Assembly (NCBI GenBank): GCA_004557245.1
Contig: SFEL01000007.1
Location: forward strand, 124,001-188,000
DNA: 64,000 nt
Source: Clostridiales bacterium
GTDB taxonomy: Bacteria > Bacillota > Clostridia > Christensenellales > CAG-138
Direction of reading: 5' to 3'
Shown here: positions 18,632 through 27,507 of the stretch, one piece after another
Position numbering within the stretch: position 1 is the first letter of the stretch
How the letters are laid out: each line of letters opens with the position of its first letter
Position numbers and translations under genes: made by a program
The notes under the pieces: generated by a model
The model's input: only the letters and a program-made list of their open reading frames with translations
Database searches by the model: none
What the model was told of the DNA's origin: nothing

Positions 18632-18751
18632 GGCATTGAAAAAGAGCTTCAGGAGGGCGATAATATAATAGAGTTTACGCCAAAGGAGGCTGGAAATGTG
18701 CCATTTTCCTGCTGGATGGGAATGATAAGGTCTGAGATAAAGATATTATAG
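18632..18751 (+). pseudogene. Untranslated remainder of the cupredoxin domain
   Basis: Forty sense codons in the same frame follow the stop at 18629-18631 and end at TAG (18749-18751). They read GIEKELQEGDNIIEF and then [10 protein letters not shown], matching GIEKTLQAGDNIIEF and [10 protein letters not shown] of the upstream lipoprotein. The missing part holds the Cys and Met copper ligands. Either a recent nonsense mutation, a readthrough site or a base-call error. Confidence 0.8.
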
Positions 18752-18771
18752 CAACAGAAAGGCTTAAATAT

Positions 18772-21282
18772 ATGAAACAGTTCGACGTAACCGGAATGAG
18801 CTGCGCCGCGTGCAGTGCCAGAGTAGAAAAGGCCGTAAGGGAGGTCCCCGGCGTAACTGAATGCACCGTGAGCCTGCTGACCAACTCCATGAGCGTAAAT
18901 GGCAGCGCGGACGAGGGCGCCATAATCGCCGCGGTGGAAAGGGCGGGCTACGGTGCTTCTGCCAAGGGCGCAAATAAGGCGGCTCAGGAGGAAGAACTCA
19001 AGGATAAATCCACACCACAGCTCAAGCGGAGGCTCATATGGTCAGTAGGCTTTCTGATGATACTCATGTACTTCTCCATGGGGCATATGATGTGGGGCTG
19101 GCCGCTGCCGAAATTCTATGACGGCAACCATGTGGCAATGGGCATTACTCAGCTGCTGCTTACCGTGATAATCATGGTAATCAACCAGAGGTTCTTCATA
19201 AGCGGCTTTAAGGGATTCATACACCGGGCTCCCAACATGGATACGCTGGTATCACTGGGCGCTGCGGCGGCATTCGTGTACAGCACCTATGCGCTCTTTG
19301 CCATGACTGATGCGCAGGTAAAGGGCAATGAGGAGCTGGTCATGCACTATATGATGGAGTTTTACTTCGAGTCCGCCGCGATGATACTCACTCTGATTAC
19401 CGTGGGCAAGACACTTGAGGCACGTTCCAAGGGTAAGACTACAGACGCGCTGAGAAGCCTAATCAGGCTGGCTCCACAGACCGCAATGCTTATAAAAGAC
19501 GGCAAGGAGGTCATGGTCCCTATTGAACAGGTGCAAAAGGGAGATATATTTGCTGTGCGCCCGGGCGAAAATATCCCCGTAGACGGCGTGGTTGAGGAGG
19601 GCTCCAGCGCCGTGAACGAGGCTGCGCTTACAGGCGAAAGCATACCTGTGGACAAAAATGTTGGGGACAGCGTTTCCGCAGCAACGAGTAATATTTCGGG
19701 ATACATACGCTGCCGGGCTACCCGCGTGGGCGAGGATACAACGCTCTCGCAGATAATTGCCATGGTGAGCGACGCCGCCGCCACAAAGGCGCCTATTGCA
19801 AAAGTGGCCGATAAGGTCTCCGGCGTATTCGTGCCTGTGGTAATGGCCATAGCGGCGGTGACGACGGCGGTATGGCTGCTCCTGGGCCGTGAGGTGGGCT
19901 TTGCGCTTGCGCGGGGCATATCCGTGCTGGTCATAAGCTGTCCCTGCGCATTGGGCCTCGCCACACCAGTGGCCATAATGGTAGGCAATGGAGTGGGAGC
20001 AAAGAACGGAATACTGTTCAAGACGGCTGCCTCTCTGGAGGAAACGGGCCGGGTGCAGGTAGTTGCCCTCGACAAGACAGGCACTATAACCAAGGGCGAA
20101 CCCAGGGTGACGGATATACTGCCCGGGCCGGGCGTAGCCGAAGACCAACTCCTCGGTCTTGCGGCGGCTCTTGAAGCAAAGAGCGAACACCCTCTCGCAA
20201 GAGCCGTAATGACCAAGGCAGCGGAGGACGATATTAACGTAGCGGACGTAGCGGACTTCCGCATACTTCCCGGCAACGGTCTCGAATGCACCATAGGAGA
20301 CAAAAAGCTGTTTGGCGGCAGCATGAGCTTTATATCCGGCCTTGTGAGCGTGCCCGAGGACATGATGAGGCAGGCGGAAAGGCTGGCGGATGAGGGCAAG
20401 ACGCCGCTGATGTTCGGCCTTGGGGATAAGCTGCTGGGAATTATCGCCGTGGCGGACGTCATAAAGGAGGACAGCACGGAGGCTGTGAAGGAGCTTCGCA
20501 ATATGGGCATACGGGTAGTAATGCTCACAGGCGACAACAAAAAGACCGCCGAGGCAATAGGCAGGCAGGCGGGAGTAGATGAGGTTATAGCCGGAGTGCT
20601 GCCGGATGGCAAGGATGCTGTGATACGCGGCCTTATGAAGCAGGGCAAGGTCGCCATGGTAGGCGACGGCATAAACGACGCCCCGGCGCTTACCCGCGCG
20701 GATACCGGTATAGCCATAGGTGCGGGTACTGACGTTGCCATAGATGCGGCGGACGTGGTGCTCATGAAGAGCAGCATTATGGATGTGGCGGGAGCAATAC
20801 GCCTGAGCCGGGCAACGCTTCGCAATATACACGAGAACCTGTTCTGGGCCTTCTTCTATAATACCATAGGCATTCCCGTGGCGGCAGGCGCTCTGATACC
20901 GCTTGGTATAACGCTTAATCCCATGCTGGGTGCTGCGGCAATGAGCCTTTCCAGCTTCTGCGTCGTTACCAACGCCCTGAGACTTAACCTCGTGAACATA
21001 CGGGACGCGAGGCATGACCATAAGACAAAGCCCGCCAAGGCCGTCCATAGGCCGGCGGAAAAGGAAGGACATACTGTCACACTTAAAATAAGGGGAATGA
21101 TGTGCGGCCATTGCGAGGCGGCGGTAAGGAAGGCGCTGGAGGCCATACCGGGGGTCGTATCGGCAGCAGCCGACCACGAAAAAAGTATTGCGGTAGTTGA
21201 CCTTGCAGTCCCCGTTGACGAGGCAGCCTTCAAAAAGGCCATAGAGGACGAGGGCTACGAGTACCTAGGCATCACAAAATAA
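18772..21282 (+). CDS. copA: Copper-translocating P1B-type ATPase
   Basis: An 836-residue Cu(I) exporter. Domains: N-terminal HMA ([11 protein letters not shown]), TGES actuator motif at 287-290, intramembrane CPC at residues 390-392, phosphorylation motif DKTGT with Asp 434, [10 protein letters not shown] hinge, and a second HMA at the C terminus ([11 protein letters not shown], Cys 778 and 781). HMA domains usually lie only at the N terminus, so the extra C-terminal one is a variation. It follows the HMA-SafE gene closely, RBS AGAAAGGC region, and forms a copper-resistance operon with it. Confidence 0.95.
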   Translation: MKQFDVTGMSCAACSARVEKAVREVPGVTECTVSLLTNSMSVNGSADEGAIIAAVERAGYGASAKGANKAAQEEELKDKSTPQLKRRLIWSVGFLMILMYFSMGHMMWGWPLPKFYDGNHVAMGITQLLLTVIIMVINQRFFISGFKGFIHRAPNMDTLVSLGAAAAFVYSTYALFAMTDAQVKGNEELVMHYMMEFYFESAAMILTLITVGKTLEARSKGKTTDALRSLIRLAPQTAMLIKDGKEVMVPIEQVQKGDIFAVRPGENIPVDGVVEEGSSAVNEAALTGESIPVDKNVGDSVSAATSNISGYIRCRATRVGEDTTLSQIIAMVSDAAATKAPIAKVADKVSGVFVPVVMAIAAVTTAVWLLLGREVGFALARGISVLVISCPCALGLATPVAIMVGNGVGAKNGILFKTAASLEETGRVQVVALDKTGTITKGEPRVTDILPGPGVAEDQLLGLAAALEAKSEHPLARAVMTKAAEDDINVADVADFRILPGNGLECTIGDKKLFGGSMSFISGLVSVPEDMMRQAERLADEGKTPLMFGLGDKLLGIIAVADVIKEDSTEAVKELRNMGIRVVMLTGDNKKTAEAIGRQAGVDEVIAGVLPDGKDAVIRGLMKQGKVAMVGDGINDAPALTRADTGIAIGAGTDVAIDAADVVLMKSSIMDVAGAIRLSRATLRNIHENLFWAFFYNTIGIPVAAGALIPLGITLNPMLGAAAMSLSSFCVVTNALRLNLVNIRDARHDHKTKPAKAVHRPAEKEGHTVTLKIRGMMCGHCEAAVRKALEAIPGVVSAAADHEKSIAVVDLAVPVDEAAFKKAIEDEGYEYLGITK

Positions 21283-21363
21283 AAAAATATGAACAAAATA
21301 TAAAATAACTGGCGGCACGCTTGCGGAAGGGGAGAAAGTGGGCCGCTTTGTATTGCGCGGGAC

Positions 21364-21393
21364 TTGTGTATGAACATGCTGTGATGGTATAAT
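21364..21393 (+). promoter_or_regulatory. Candidate promoter of the desulfurase-yedE operon
   Basis: TTGTGT (21364-21369), 18-base spacer, TATAAT (21388-21393), about 77 bases before the first gene. Confidence 0.55.
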
Positions 21394-21469
21394 AACAAAA
21401 TAGGCGAGGAATGTACTTTACCCGCAAATATGCTTTAATGTTTGTTTCAAATGAAGGAAAGGACTTATC

Positions 21470-22654
21470 ATGAGCAGCGATAACGTTATTTATTTTGACA
21501 ACAGCGCCACCAGCTGGCCCAAGCCCAGGGAGACCGGCGAGGCAATGATGTACTATCTGAACGATGTGGGAGCCAACCCCGGCAGGAGCGGCCATAGCCG
21601 CAGCGTGGAGGCGGGCCAGATAGTGCTTAACGCCAGAGAGAACCTCTGCAGGCTTTTCAACGTCAAGCTGCCTCAGCAGATAGCCTTTACGAAGAACATA
21701 ACCGAGTCGCTGAACTGCGTGTTCTATACAATGCTGAAGGGCGGCGACCACGTTATAACCTCCAGCATGGAGCATAACTCCGTAATGCGTCCCTTGCGCC
21801 ATCTCGAAAAGACTGGAGTCATAGAGCTGACTGTGGTAAAGGCGGATTGCGAGGGCTATTGCGATCCTGACGACTTCGGCAAGGCGGTAAAGCCCAACAC
21901 CAGGATGGTGGTGAGCACCCACAGCTCCAACGTTACCGGCACCATTCAGGATATCGCCGCCATAAGCCGCGCTGTTAAGGCAAAGAAGGATGACATCATA
22001 ATGGTGGTTGATTCCGCCCAGAGCGCCGGCGCAATACCTGTAGACGTTCCCGCCATGGGCATAGACGTGCTGTGCTTTACCGGCCATAAGAGCCTTCTGG
22101 GCCCCACCGGCACCGGCGGAGTATACCTCAATCCCGCTATCACCCCGGAGCCCTTCATGCGGGGCGGCACAGGCAGCCTTTCGGATCTTGAGGAGCACCC
22201 CCTCTTTATGCCTGACGTTTGGGAAGCCGGTACCGGCAATCCTATGGGAATAGCCGGATTGGGTGCGGGCGTAGGCTTTGTGCTGAACAAGGGCGTAGAA
22301 AACATTGCCCGTGAGGAGACAGCGCTTAATCAGTACTTTATGGATGCCATAAAGGATCACGATATGGTGAAGATATACGGCCCTATGGACGCGAAGCGCA
22401 AGACCGCCGTAACAAGCATCAACATAAATGGCATGGTCTGCTCCACCGTTGGAGAGCAGCTCAACGACGCATGCGGCATTATGGTGCGCACCGGCCTCCA
22501 CTGCGCACCCGGGGCACACAGGACTCTAGGTACCTTCCCGGAGGGCACCGTAAGGTTCTCCTTCGGCAACTTCTCCACCAAAGACCAGGTGGATGTGGCG
22601 GTTCAGGCCATACTGGCTCTGGCCGATTACGCGGCGGAAAACAAGGAGGACTGA
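21470..22654 (+). CDS. Cysteine desulfurase-family aminotransferase (class V)
   Basis: A 394-residue PLP enzyme of the NifS/SufS superfamily. It has the PLP-lysine motif FTGHKSLLGPTGTGG near residue 206, the His/Asp region VVDSAQSAGAIPVD, and a C-terminal VRTGLHCAPGAH with the likely sulfur-accepting Cys. It would move sulfur (or selenium) from cysteine. Its partners are a DUF3343 protein and YedE-type transporters, not an iron-sulfur scaffold, which points to sulfur or selenium trafficking rather than a general Isc/Suf role. RBS AAGGAAAGG. Confidence 0.88.
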   Translation: MSSDNVIYFDNSATSWPKPRETGEAMMYYLNDVGANPGRSGHSRSVEAGQIVLNARENLCRLFNVKLPQQIAFTKNITESLNCVFYTMLKGGDHVITSSMEHNSVMRPLRHLEKTGVIELTVVKADCEGYCDPDDFGKAVKPNTRMVVSTHSSNVTGTIQDIAAISRAVKAKKDDIIMVVDSAQSAGAIPVDVPAMGIDVLCFTGHKSLLGPTGTGGVYLNPAITPEPFMRGGTGSLSDLEEHPLFMPDVWEAGTGNPMGIAGLGAGVGFVLNKGVENIAREETALNQYFMDAIKDHDMVKIYGPMDAKRKTAVTSININGMVCSTVGEQLNDACGIMVRTGLHCAPGAHRTLGTFPEGTVRFSFGNFSTKDQVDVAVQAILALADYAAENKED

Positions 22655-22658
22655 TACG

Positions 22659-22931
22659 ATGGAACAAAAGCAGATAGGTGTTGTCACATTCTTCTCCTCT
22701 CAGCATGCCATAAGGGCTGAGGAGACACTAAAAGAGAAGGGCTATGAAGTGAGCCTCATGGCAGGCCCAAAGGAGATAAGCCCCAACTGCGGCGTAGCTC
22801 TCCAGTTCCAGCCCCAGTACAGGGACGAAGTAGAGAGCATACTCAAAGAAAAGGATGTGCTTTTTGAGGCGGTACACCTTTACACCCCTAAGGTAGAGAA
22901 GGGCATACTGAAAAAGCTCCTTGGCAAATAA
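22659..22931 (+). CDS. DUF3343 protein (putative Se/S carrier)
   Basis: A 90-residue protein. It begins GVVTFFSSQHAIRAEETLKE and carries a single Cys in ISPNCGVAL, typical of DUF3343 proteins that are found with selenium or sulfur genes and proposed as carriers. The ATG at 22659 is chosen because AAGGAGGA lies 8 bases upstream and it starts 4 bases after the desulfurase stop. A frame open from 22593 lacks such a site. Confidence 0.82.
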   Translation: MEQKQIGVVTFFSSQHAIRAEETLKEKGYEVSLMAGPKEISPNCGVALQFQPQYRDEVESILKEKDVLFEAVHLYTPKVEKGILKKLLGK

Positions 22932-22943
22932 CGGAAGGATAAG

Positions 22944-23420
22944 ATGAAGAAGATAAGGATAAGCGCGGTGACCGCCGGCATCATAATCGCCACTGTTGCG
23001 GTAGCCGCCCAGGTAATATTCGGCTTTTCCCACCCCGAGGCATACGGCGTCTGTCTTGTGTGCCACGGCAGGGATATGCTGGCACAGCTATACCAGACTG
23101 TATTCCATAAGGCCATGGATATGTCGGTATCCGCCCGCTCCGGCCCGGTGCTGACCGTCATAGGCATACTTGCGGGCGCGTTCATAGGCGCAGTATCCAG
23201 CGGTGAGTTCCGCTGGCAGTGGGTGGAAGGCAAGTTTGCTTCCTTTCTTCGCGGCATAGTTGTGGCCATTTGTGCCCTTATAATTTCCGGCTGCCCAATG
23301 CGGCTGATGATACGCTCCGCATACGGCGACGTAAAGGCGCTGCTGGGCGTCATAGCCCTCATGCTGGGCTGCGTGGTCGGCACTCTCATACTCAAGAAGC
23401 GCAGCCGCAGAAAGGACTAA
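22944..23420 (+). CDS. YeeE/YedE-family transporter, first half-size protein
   Basis: A 158-residue membrane protein with about four hydrophobic segments. It has a Cys pair near the N terminus (GVCLVCHGRDM) and the YedE-type motif SGCPMRLMIR near residue 115. The family transports thiosulfate or is implicated in selenium uptake; larger members contain two such repeats in one chain. Here the second repeat is a separate gene 4 bases downstream in another frame, with its own ATG. RBS AAGGAT region. Confidence 0.8.
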   Translation: MKKIRISAVTAGIIIATVAVAAQVIFGFSHPEAYGVCLVCHGRDMLAQLYQTVFHKAMDMSVSARSGPVLTVIGILAGAFIGAVSSGEFRWQWVEGKFASFLRGIVVAICALIISGCPMRLMIRSAYGDVKALLGVIALMLGCVVGTLILKKRSRRKD

Positions 23421-23424
23421 GCAC

Positions 23425-23967
23425 ATGAGCAACCTTCTGATAACACTTTGTGTGGGCCTGATAATAGGATATGCAGCCCAGCGCTCCCGCTTCTGCCTCA
23501 TAGGCGGCGTGCGGGACTATATGATAGTCAAGGACAAGTATTTATTAAAGGGCATGTTCGCACTGCTCATCACGGCTGCGCTGCTGTTCCTGGCCCTGCA
23601 CCTTCTGGGCGTCCATCAGGAGAACATGAAGAATTACCCCATGTTCATAAAGGACACCACGGATCAGCAGGTAATAGAGGCCTCTGCCTGTGCCAATACC
23701 AAGCCTCTGTATCTCTTCCTTAAGAAGGCCGGCGGGCTGAAGTTCAACAGGTGGGGCGCCAAGCTGGATCTCTCGGGCTATTGCACAATAGCAGGCGCGT
23801 TCATAATCGGCATACTGTCCGTATTGGCGGGCGGCTGCCCTCTCAGACAGCATGTAAAAGCCGCCGGCGGCAACAAGAGCGCCATCGTGTACCTTGGCGG
23901 CTTTTATGTAGGCGTAATAGTCTACATGCTGTTCCTCAACGATTTCTTCAAGGCGCTGTTTAAGTAG
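23425..23967 (+). CDS. YeeE/YedE-family transporter, second half-size protein
   Basis: A 180-residue membrane protein with four to five hydrophobic segments. It contains YAAQRSRFCLIGGVRDYM near residue 13 and LAGGCPLRQHVKAAGG near 135, both characteristic YedE/YeeE motifs with conserved Cys. Likely pairs with the preceding half to form the transport unit. The separate start, with AGAAAGGACTAA just upstream, argues against a simple frameshift of one gene. Last gene before a clear terminator. Confidence 0.82.
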   Translation: MSNLLITLCVGLIIGYAAQRSRFCLIGGVRDYMIVKDKYLLKGMFALLITAALLFLALHLLGVHQENMKNYPMFIKDTTDQQVIEASACANTKPLYLFLKKAGGLKFNRWGAKLDLSGYCTIAGAFIIGILSVLAGGCPLRQHVKAAGGNKSAIVYLGGFYVGVIVYMLFLNDFFKALFK

Positions 23968-23980
23968 AAAGAATACAAAG

Positions 23981-24006
23981 GGACGGTCGTATGGCCGTCC
24001 TTTTTG
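23981..24006. terminator. Terminator after the yedE genes
   Basis: Stem GGACGG (23981-23986) / CCGTCC (23995-24000) followed by TTTTT. It also faces the convergent CorC-type gene. Confidence 0.8.
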
Positions 24007-24017
24007 TATGCCGTGAT

Positions 24018-25361
24018 TTATTCCTCGTTCTCGTACATTTCCTCGCTGGGCTTTAACGTTATGACGGCGGAGTCTATCTGGTGGGACTCGATTTTGTCTA
24101 TGTGAACCGTCAGCTTATCCAGCTCAATGGTAATGTTCTGGGGGCCGTCCACCGGTATCATGCCCAGCTTGTCAAACACCAGGCCGGTCAGGGTGTCATA
24201 ATCGTCGGAGGCAAGCTCAACGCCCGTTTCCTCCTCAAGGTCGCAAAGCTCAACATTGCCAATCACGCGCCATGACGTATCGTCTATCTTCTCGATATGA
24301 GGATCTTCATTTTCCGGGTCGGCAGGTTCGTCGTTCAGCTCGCCTACCAGCTCCTCTATGAGGTCGTTGAGGGTGATAATGCCCACCATACCGCCATACT
24401 CGTCCAGAACTACCGCAAGGGAGTTGCGGGTGTTCTTCATATCCCTGAACAGTACGTCCGCTTTGATAGTTTCAGGCACGAAGTAGGCGGGGTGCACCGC
24501 TTCTTGGAGGACTTTTTCTTTGGTTCTGTCGGTTATGCGGAAGTAGTCCTTTGCGTTCAGAATGCCAATTACGTTGTCCGTGGAGCCGTCGCATACGGGG
24601 TAACGGGTATGGCGGCTTTCGTGTATTATTTCATCCCACTCCTCCAGGGTATCGTCCGTCATTAAAGCGGTGACATCTGTACGGTGGGTGGCTATCTCGC
24701 CTGCCATTATGTCGTTGAACTCGAATACGTTCTGTATGAATTCCTTTTCCTGATGGTCTATGGTGCCCTTTTCGCTGCCGGCGTCCACCATCATGCGTAT
24801 CTCTTCCTCGCTTACGTTGTCATCCGTCTCGTTGGGATCGATACCCATAAGGCGCAGCACAAGATTTGTGGAAACGGAGAGCAGACCGACTATGGGCCTG
24901 AATATGACGGAAATGAAGCTCAAAAGGCCGGATACTCCCAGCGCTATCTGCTCCGATTTCTTCATGGCGATTCGCTTGGGTACGAGCTCGCCGAATATGA
25001 GGGTGAAATATGAAAGTATAAGGGTTATGACCACCACCGCTATGTTTTGCAGGGTGTGGCGGGGTATAGTGACGCCAAGGGATATTATCCACTCCACCAG
25101 GGGGGCAGAGAAGTTATCCGCCGCAAATGCGCTGCCTAAAAAGCCGGACAGGGTTATGGCTACCTGAATGGTGGCGAGAAAGCGCGCAGGCTCCTTTGCC
25201 AGCTTGTAAAGCTTCTTGGCCCTGCCGTTGCCGTCGTCGGCCATGTGTTCAAGCTTGGTTTCGCTTATGGAAAGCACCGCTATCTCGGCGCTGGCGAAAA
25301 TAGCGTTGAGTATGATGAGAACCAGCTGGAACAGCAACAATAGACCTATGGAATCGTCCAT
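24018..25361 (-). CDS. CNNM/CBS/CorC-domain membrane protein (hemolysin C-like)
   Basis: A 447-residue protein. An N-terminal CNNM membrane domain has three to four helices (residues about 5-185), followed by a CBS pair (about 200-330, including GTIDHQEKEFIQNVFEFND and VVLDEYGGMVGIITLNDLIEELVGE) and a C-terminal CorC_HlyC domain. Family members are linked to magnesium or cobalt efflux; the hemolysin label is historical. It starts with ATG at 25361 and has its own promoter about 220 bases upstream. Confidence 0.9.
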   Translation of the reverse strand: MDDSIGLLLLFQLVLIILNAIFASAEIAVLSISETKLEHMADDGNGRAKKLYKLAKEPARFLATIQVAITLSGFLGSAFAADNFSAPLVEWIISLGVTIPRHTLQNIAVVVITLILSYFTLIFGELVPKRIAMKKSEQIALGVSGLLSFISVIFRPIVGLLSVSTNLVLRLMGIDPNETDDNVSEEEIRMMVDAGSEKGTIDHQEKEFIQNVFEFNDIMAGEIATHRTDVTALMTDDTLEEWDEIIHESRHTRYPVCDGSTDNVIGILNAKDYFRITDRTKEKVLQEAVHPAYFVPETIKADVLFRDMKNTRNSLAVVLDEYGGMVGIITLNDLIEELVGELNDEPADPENEDPHIEKIDDTSWRVIGNVELCDLEEETGVELASDDYDTLTGLVFDKLGMIPVDGPQNITIELDKLTVHIDKIESHQIDSAVITLKPSEEMYENEE

Positions 25362-25580
25362 GACTTAAAACCTCGAACCTCTTTCTGAACTAAATACATT
25401 CAATAATATTTTTTAATAAGCTTCGCCAAAACAACAATAAACATGACCTGCGCAAGAAGCTCTTTCGCAAACCATGTTTGTGCATCAAATGGGTATTGGA
25501 TTTTTACTTCGCTTAGGGTTGGCGTCGTCATCGGCGTCCATGACCGAAGACCTCCTGTTAAGGCATAATGCTTATTATCG

Positions 25581-25608
25581 ATTATAGCATTTTATTGAAT
25601 TATGTCAA
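25581..25608 (-). promoter_or_regulatory. Promoter of the CorC-type gene
   Basis: Minus strand TTGACA (25608-25603), 16-base spacer, TATAAT (25586-25581). It overlaps the last codons of ogt. The 5' leader is about 210 bases; I saw no recognisable riboswitch in it. Confidence 0.7.
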
Positions 25609-26099
25609 TGGACATTAACGCCTTCCAGCCTCAGCAAAGCCAGCTTTTTGTCCAATCCTCCGGCGTAGCCCGTAAGGCCCTTTGAGCCAATTACCCTGTG
25701 GCAGGGGACTATTATGGATACAGGGTTGTGACCGACTGCACCCCCTACCGCCTGTGCGCATACGCGCCTGCCAGTCTGCTTTTCCAGCATCCTTGCAATT
25801 TCGCCGTAAGTAACAGTATGTCCGTATGGTATCTCCATAAGCAGTTTCCATACCCTAATGCGGAAACTACTGCTGTTGAAGGATACCGGCGGCATTTCCA
25901 TAGGGACATTTCCCTGGAAATAATCGTCGAGCCAGTGCACCGTCTGCCCGAATACCGGCAGAGCTTTTTCAGCGCACTCCGGTTCAAGAGTGCTGCCGAA
26001 GTATTTTTGCCCTATGAACCACAACCCGGTCACGGCGCTGCCGTCCGAGGCTATGAGCATTTCTCCCAGCGGGGAGAAGTAGCTGCAAGTGTACTGCAT
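25605..26099 (-). CDS. ogt: Methylated-DNA--protein-cysteine methyltransferase
   Basis: Suicide repair of O6-methylguanine. The active-site motif IIVPCHRVIG holds the acceptor Cys, and the helix-turn-helix segment VTYGEIARMLEKQTG precedes it. I chose ATG at 26099 (164 residues) because GGAGG lies 7 bases before it and the protein starts at the usual point (MQYTCSYFSPLGEML); the frame extends 12 codons further upstream without an RBS. Confidence 0.93.
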   Translation of the reverse strand: MQYTCSYFSPLGEMLIASDGSAVTGLWFIGQKYFGSTLEPECAEKALPVFGQTVHWLDDYFQGNVPMEMPPVSFNSSSFRIRVWKLLMEIPYGHTVTYGEIARMLEKQTGRRVCAQAVGGAVGHNPVSIIVPCHRVIGSKGLTGYAGGLDKKLALLRLEGVNVH

Positions 26100-26206
26100 A
26101 GTGTCGCCTCCGTAAGTCTGCTGTAAGTATACCACCCGGCCGTGCCTATGGTAAAGGCGAACCCGATGTGATAATATAAGGCGATGAATCTGTTTAGGAG
26201 GCGGCT

Positions 26207-26836
26207 ATGGCACAGGGCGGCTATACTAAGGAAATGGATAGGATAATAGGGTCACTCGAAGGGCGGCCGAGACTGCTTCTGCACGCTTGCTGCGCGCCAT
26301 GCTCCAGCGCCGTGCTGGAGCTGCTGGATAGGCACTTTGAACTGACCATATTTTATTACAACCCCAATATCGCCCCTGATGAGGAATATCACCGCCGGGA
26401 GCAGGAGCTGGAATGCTTTCTTGAACAAGCGGGGTATCCGCATATAACCCTAATTGAGCCTGAATACGACCCGGCGGAGTTCTATGCCGCTGCAAGGGGG
26501 CTTGAGCAGGAGCCGGAGAAGGGCGAGCGCTGCACCGCGTGCTATAAGCTGCGCCTCGAGAAGACCGCGAAATACGCTGCGGAAAACGGCTTCCCGTGGT
26601 TTACCACCACCCTTTCCATAAGCCCGGTGAAGGACCCTGTACGGATAAACAGCATAGGCTCTGAGATGGCGGAAAAATACGGTGTGAGTTTCCTCACAAG
26701 TGAATTCCGCAAGAGGGACGGCTACAAAAGGAGCCTTGAGCTGAGCCGGGAGTATGGCCTTTACAGGCAGGATTACTGCGGCTGTATATTCAGCAAGTAT
26801 GAAAGGGAAGCCTGGCAAAGAGAAAAAAAGCAATAA
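26207..26836 (+). CDS. queH: Epoxyqueuosine reductase QueH
   Basis: Last step of queuosine synthesis in tRNA wobble modification. The 209-residue length and the motifs LLLHACCAPCSSAVLE near residue 25, CTACYKLRLEKTAKYA near 108 and DYCGCIFSKYE near 190 match QueH, whose Cys residues bind an Fe-S cluster and a second metal. RBS TAGGAGGC is 6 bases before ATG. No other queuosine genes lie nearby. A terminator hairpin follows directly. Confidence 0.93.
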   Translation: MAQGGYTKEMDRIIGSLEGRPRLLLHACCAPCSSAVLELLDRHFELTIFYYNPNIAPDEEYHRREQELECFLEQAGYPHITLIEPEYDPAEFYAAARGLEQEPEKGERCTACYKLRLEKTAKYAAENGFPWFTTTLSISPVKDPVRINSIGSEMAEKYGVSFLTSEFRKRDGYKRSLELSREYGLYRQDYCGCIFSKYEREAWQREKKQ

Positions 26837-26840
26837 TAAA

Positions 26841-26858
26841 GCGGCCTGTGCAGGCCGC
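26841..26858 (+). terminator. Terminator stem after queH
   Basis: Perfect inverted repeat GCGGCCTG-TG-CAGGCCGC. Its expected T tract is replaced by TTCAGT and then the end of a long repeat element, as in other copies of that family. Confidence 0.65.
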
Positions 26859-26864
26859 TTCAGT

Positions 26865-27058
26865 CTGTCGAAAAATCCCGGGGTTGATAAGGGGCTGTAG
26901 CCCCTTATGGCTTAATTCGGATTTGGCGACATGTGCGGCAAATCCGCAAAAGCGCTTGCGCAGCAAAGCTTTCCCTGCATGAGGTGCTGAGCGCGCCATA
27001 GGCGCAAGCACCGAATGAGAAAACTCGAAAAAGTGGCGTTCAGCCACTTTTTCGAAAG
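26865..27058. repeat. Long structured repeat element, copy 1
   Basis: A 194-base element from CTGTCGAAAAA (26865-26875) to TTTTTCGAAAG (ends 27058). Hairpins in order: AAGGGGC/GCCCCTT (about 26888-26907); CGGATTTG/CAAATCCG around the loop sequence GACATGTGCG; GCTTGCGC/GCGCAAGC; and the end hairpin TCGAAAAAGTGGC/GCCACTTTTTCGA (27025-27055). It aligns in inverse orientation with 41360-41600 at both ends, while the stems differ but still pair. No ORF of note. Structured RNA or non-autonomous mobile element. Confidence 0.75.
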
Positions 27059-27069
27059 CCTCAAGAAAT

Positions 27070-27507
27070 TTAGTCTGTTACGATAACCTCGCCGTTTGCC
27101 CTTATCTCGATGGTCATGCCGTCCTTTACGTAGTCAAGGAACTCCTGCCCCAGCTCGTCGACGGTGGGAATGTTGTTGGGGGTCCATACGCTGGCCAATA
27201 TTGCGCCCGCCGCGGCCAGAGAGTCTATGGTGTTGGAAAACAGCAGCGCACCGGGGTTGCAGCCTATGACAGCGGCGTTGTACAGCACCATGCCGCCTGT
27301 GGTGGAGCCTATGGTCTGGGGCAGGCAGAGGGCCACGCCCACTGTGGATTTGCCGTACAGGTCCGGGTTGTTCTGGTCGGTACAGGTGTTTTTGCCTTCC
27401 TTGCAGTCCTTGAAGGAGGCCAGGGTGTTGAATCCGCCGTGGGATACCAGCGCCTTGAGGGTGACTTCGCCGGGAACCACTACACGGCCCTTAAAAATCC
27501 GTTCCAT
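27070..27507 (-). CDS. Aconitase X small (swivel) subunit, DUF126
   Basis: A 145-residue protein matching the AcnX swivel subunit: the middle reads CLPQTIGSTTGGMVLYNA, typical of DUF126. It works with the large subunit encoded just upstream, whose stop overlaps this ATG by one base (TAATG). Known AcnX enzymes are hydro-lyases, such as cis-3-hydroxy-L-proline dehydratase in bacteria and phosphomevalonate dehydratase in archaea. The substrate here is not evident. Fused versions exist, so the split form is worth noting. Confidence 0.87.
   Translation of the reverse strand: MERIFKGRVVVPGEVTLKALVSHGGFNTLASFKDCKEGKNTCTDQNNPDLYGKSTVGVALCLPQTIGSTTGGMVLYNAAVIGCNPGALLFSNTIDSLAAAGAILASVWTPNNIPTVDELGQEFLDYVKDGMTIEIRANGEVIVTD

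Noticed and set aside
22944..23967. Single frameshifted yedE gene
   Set aside because: Each half has its own ATG, ribosome-like site and complete motif set, and half-size YeeE/YedE proteins are known; kept as two genes, with the frameshift only as an alternative.
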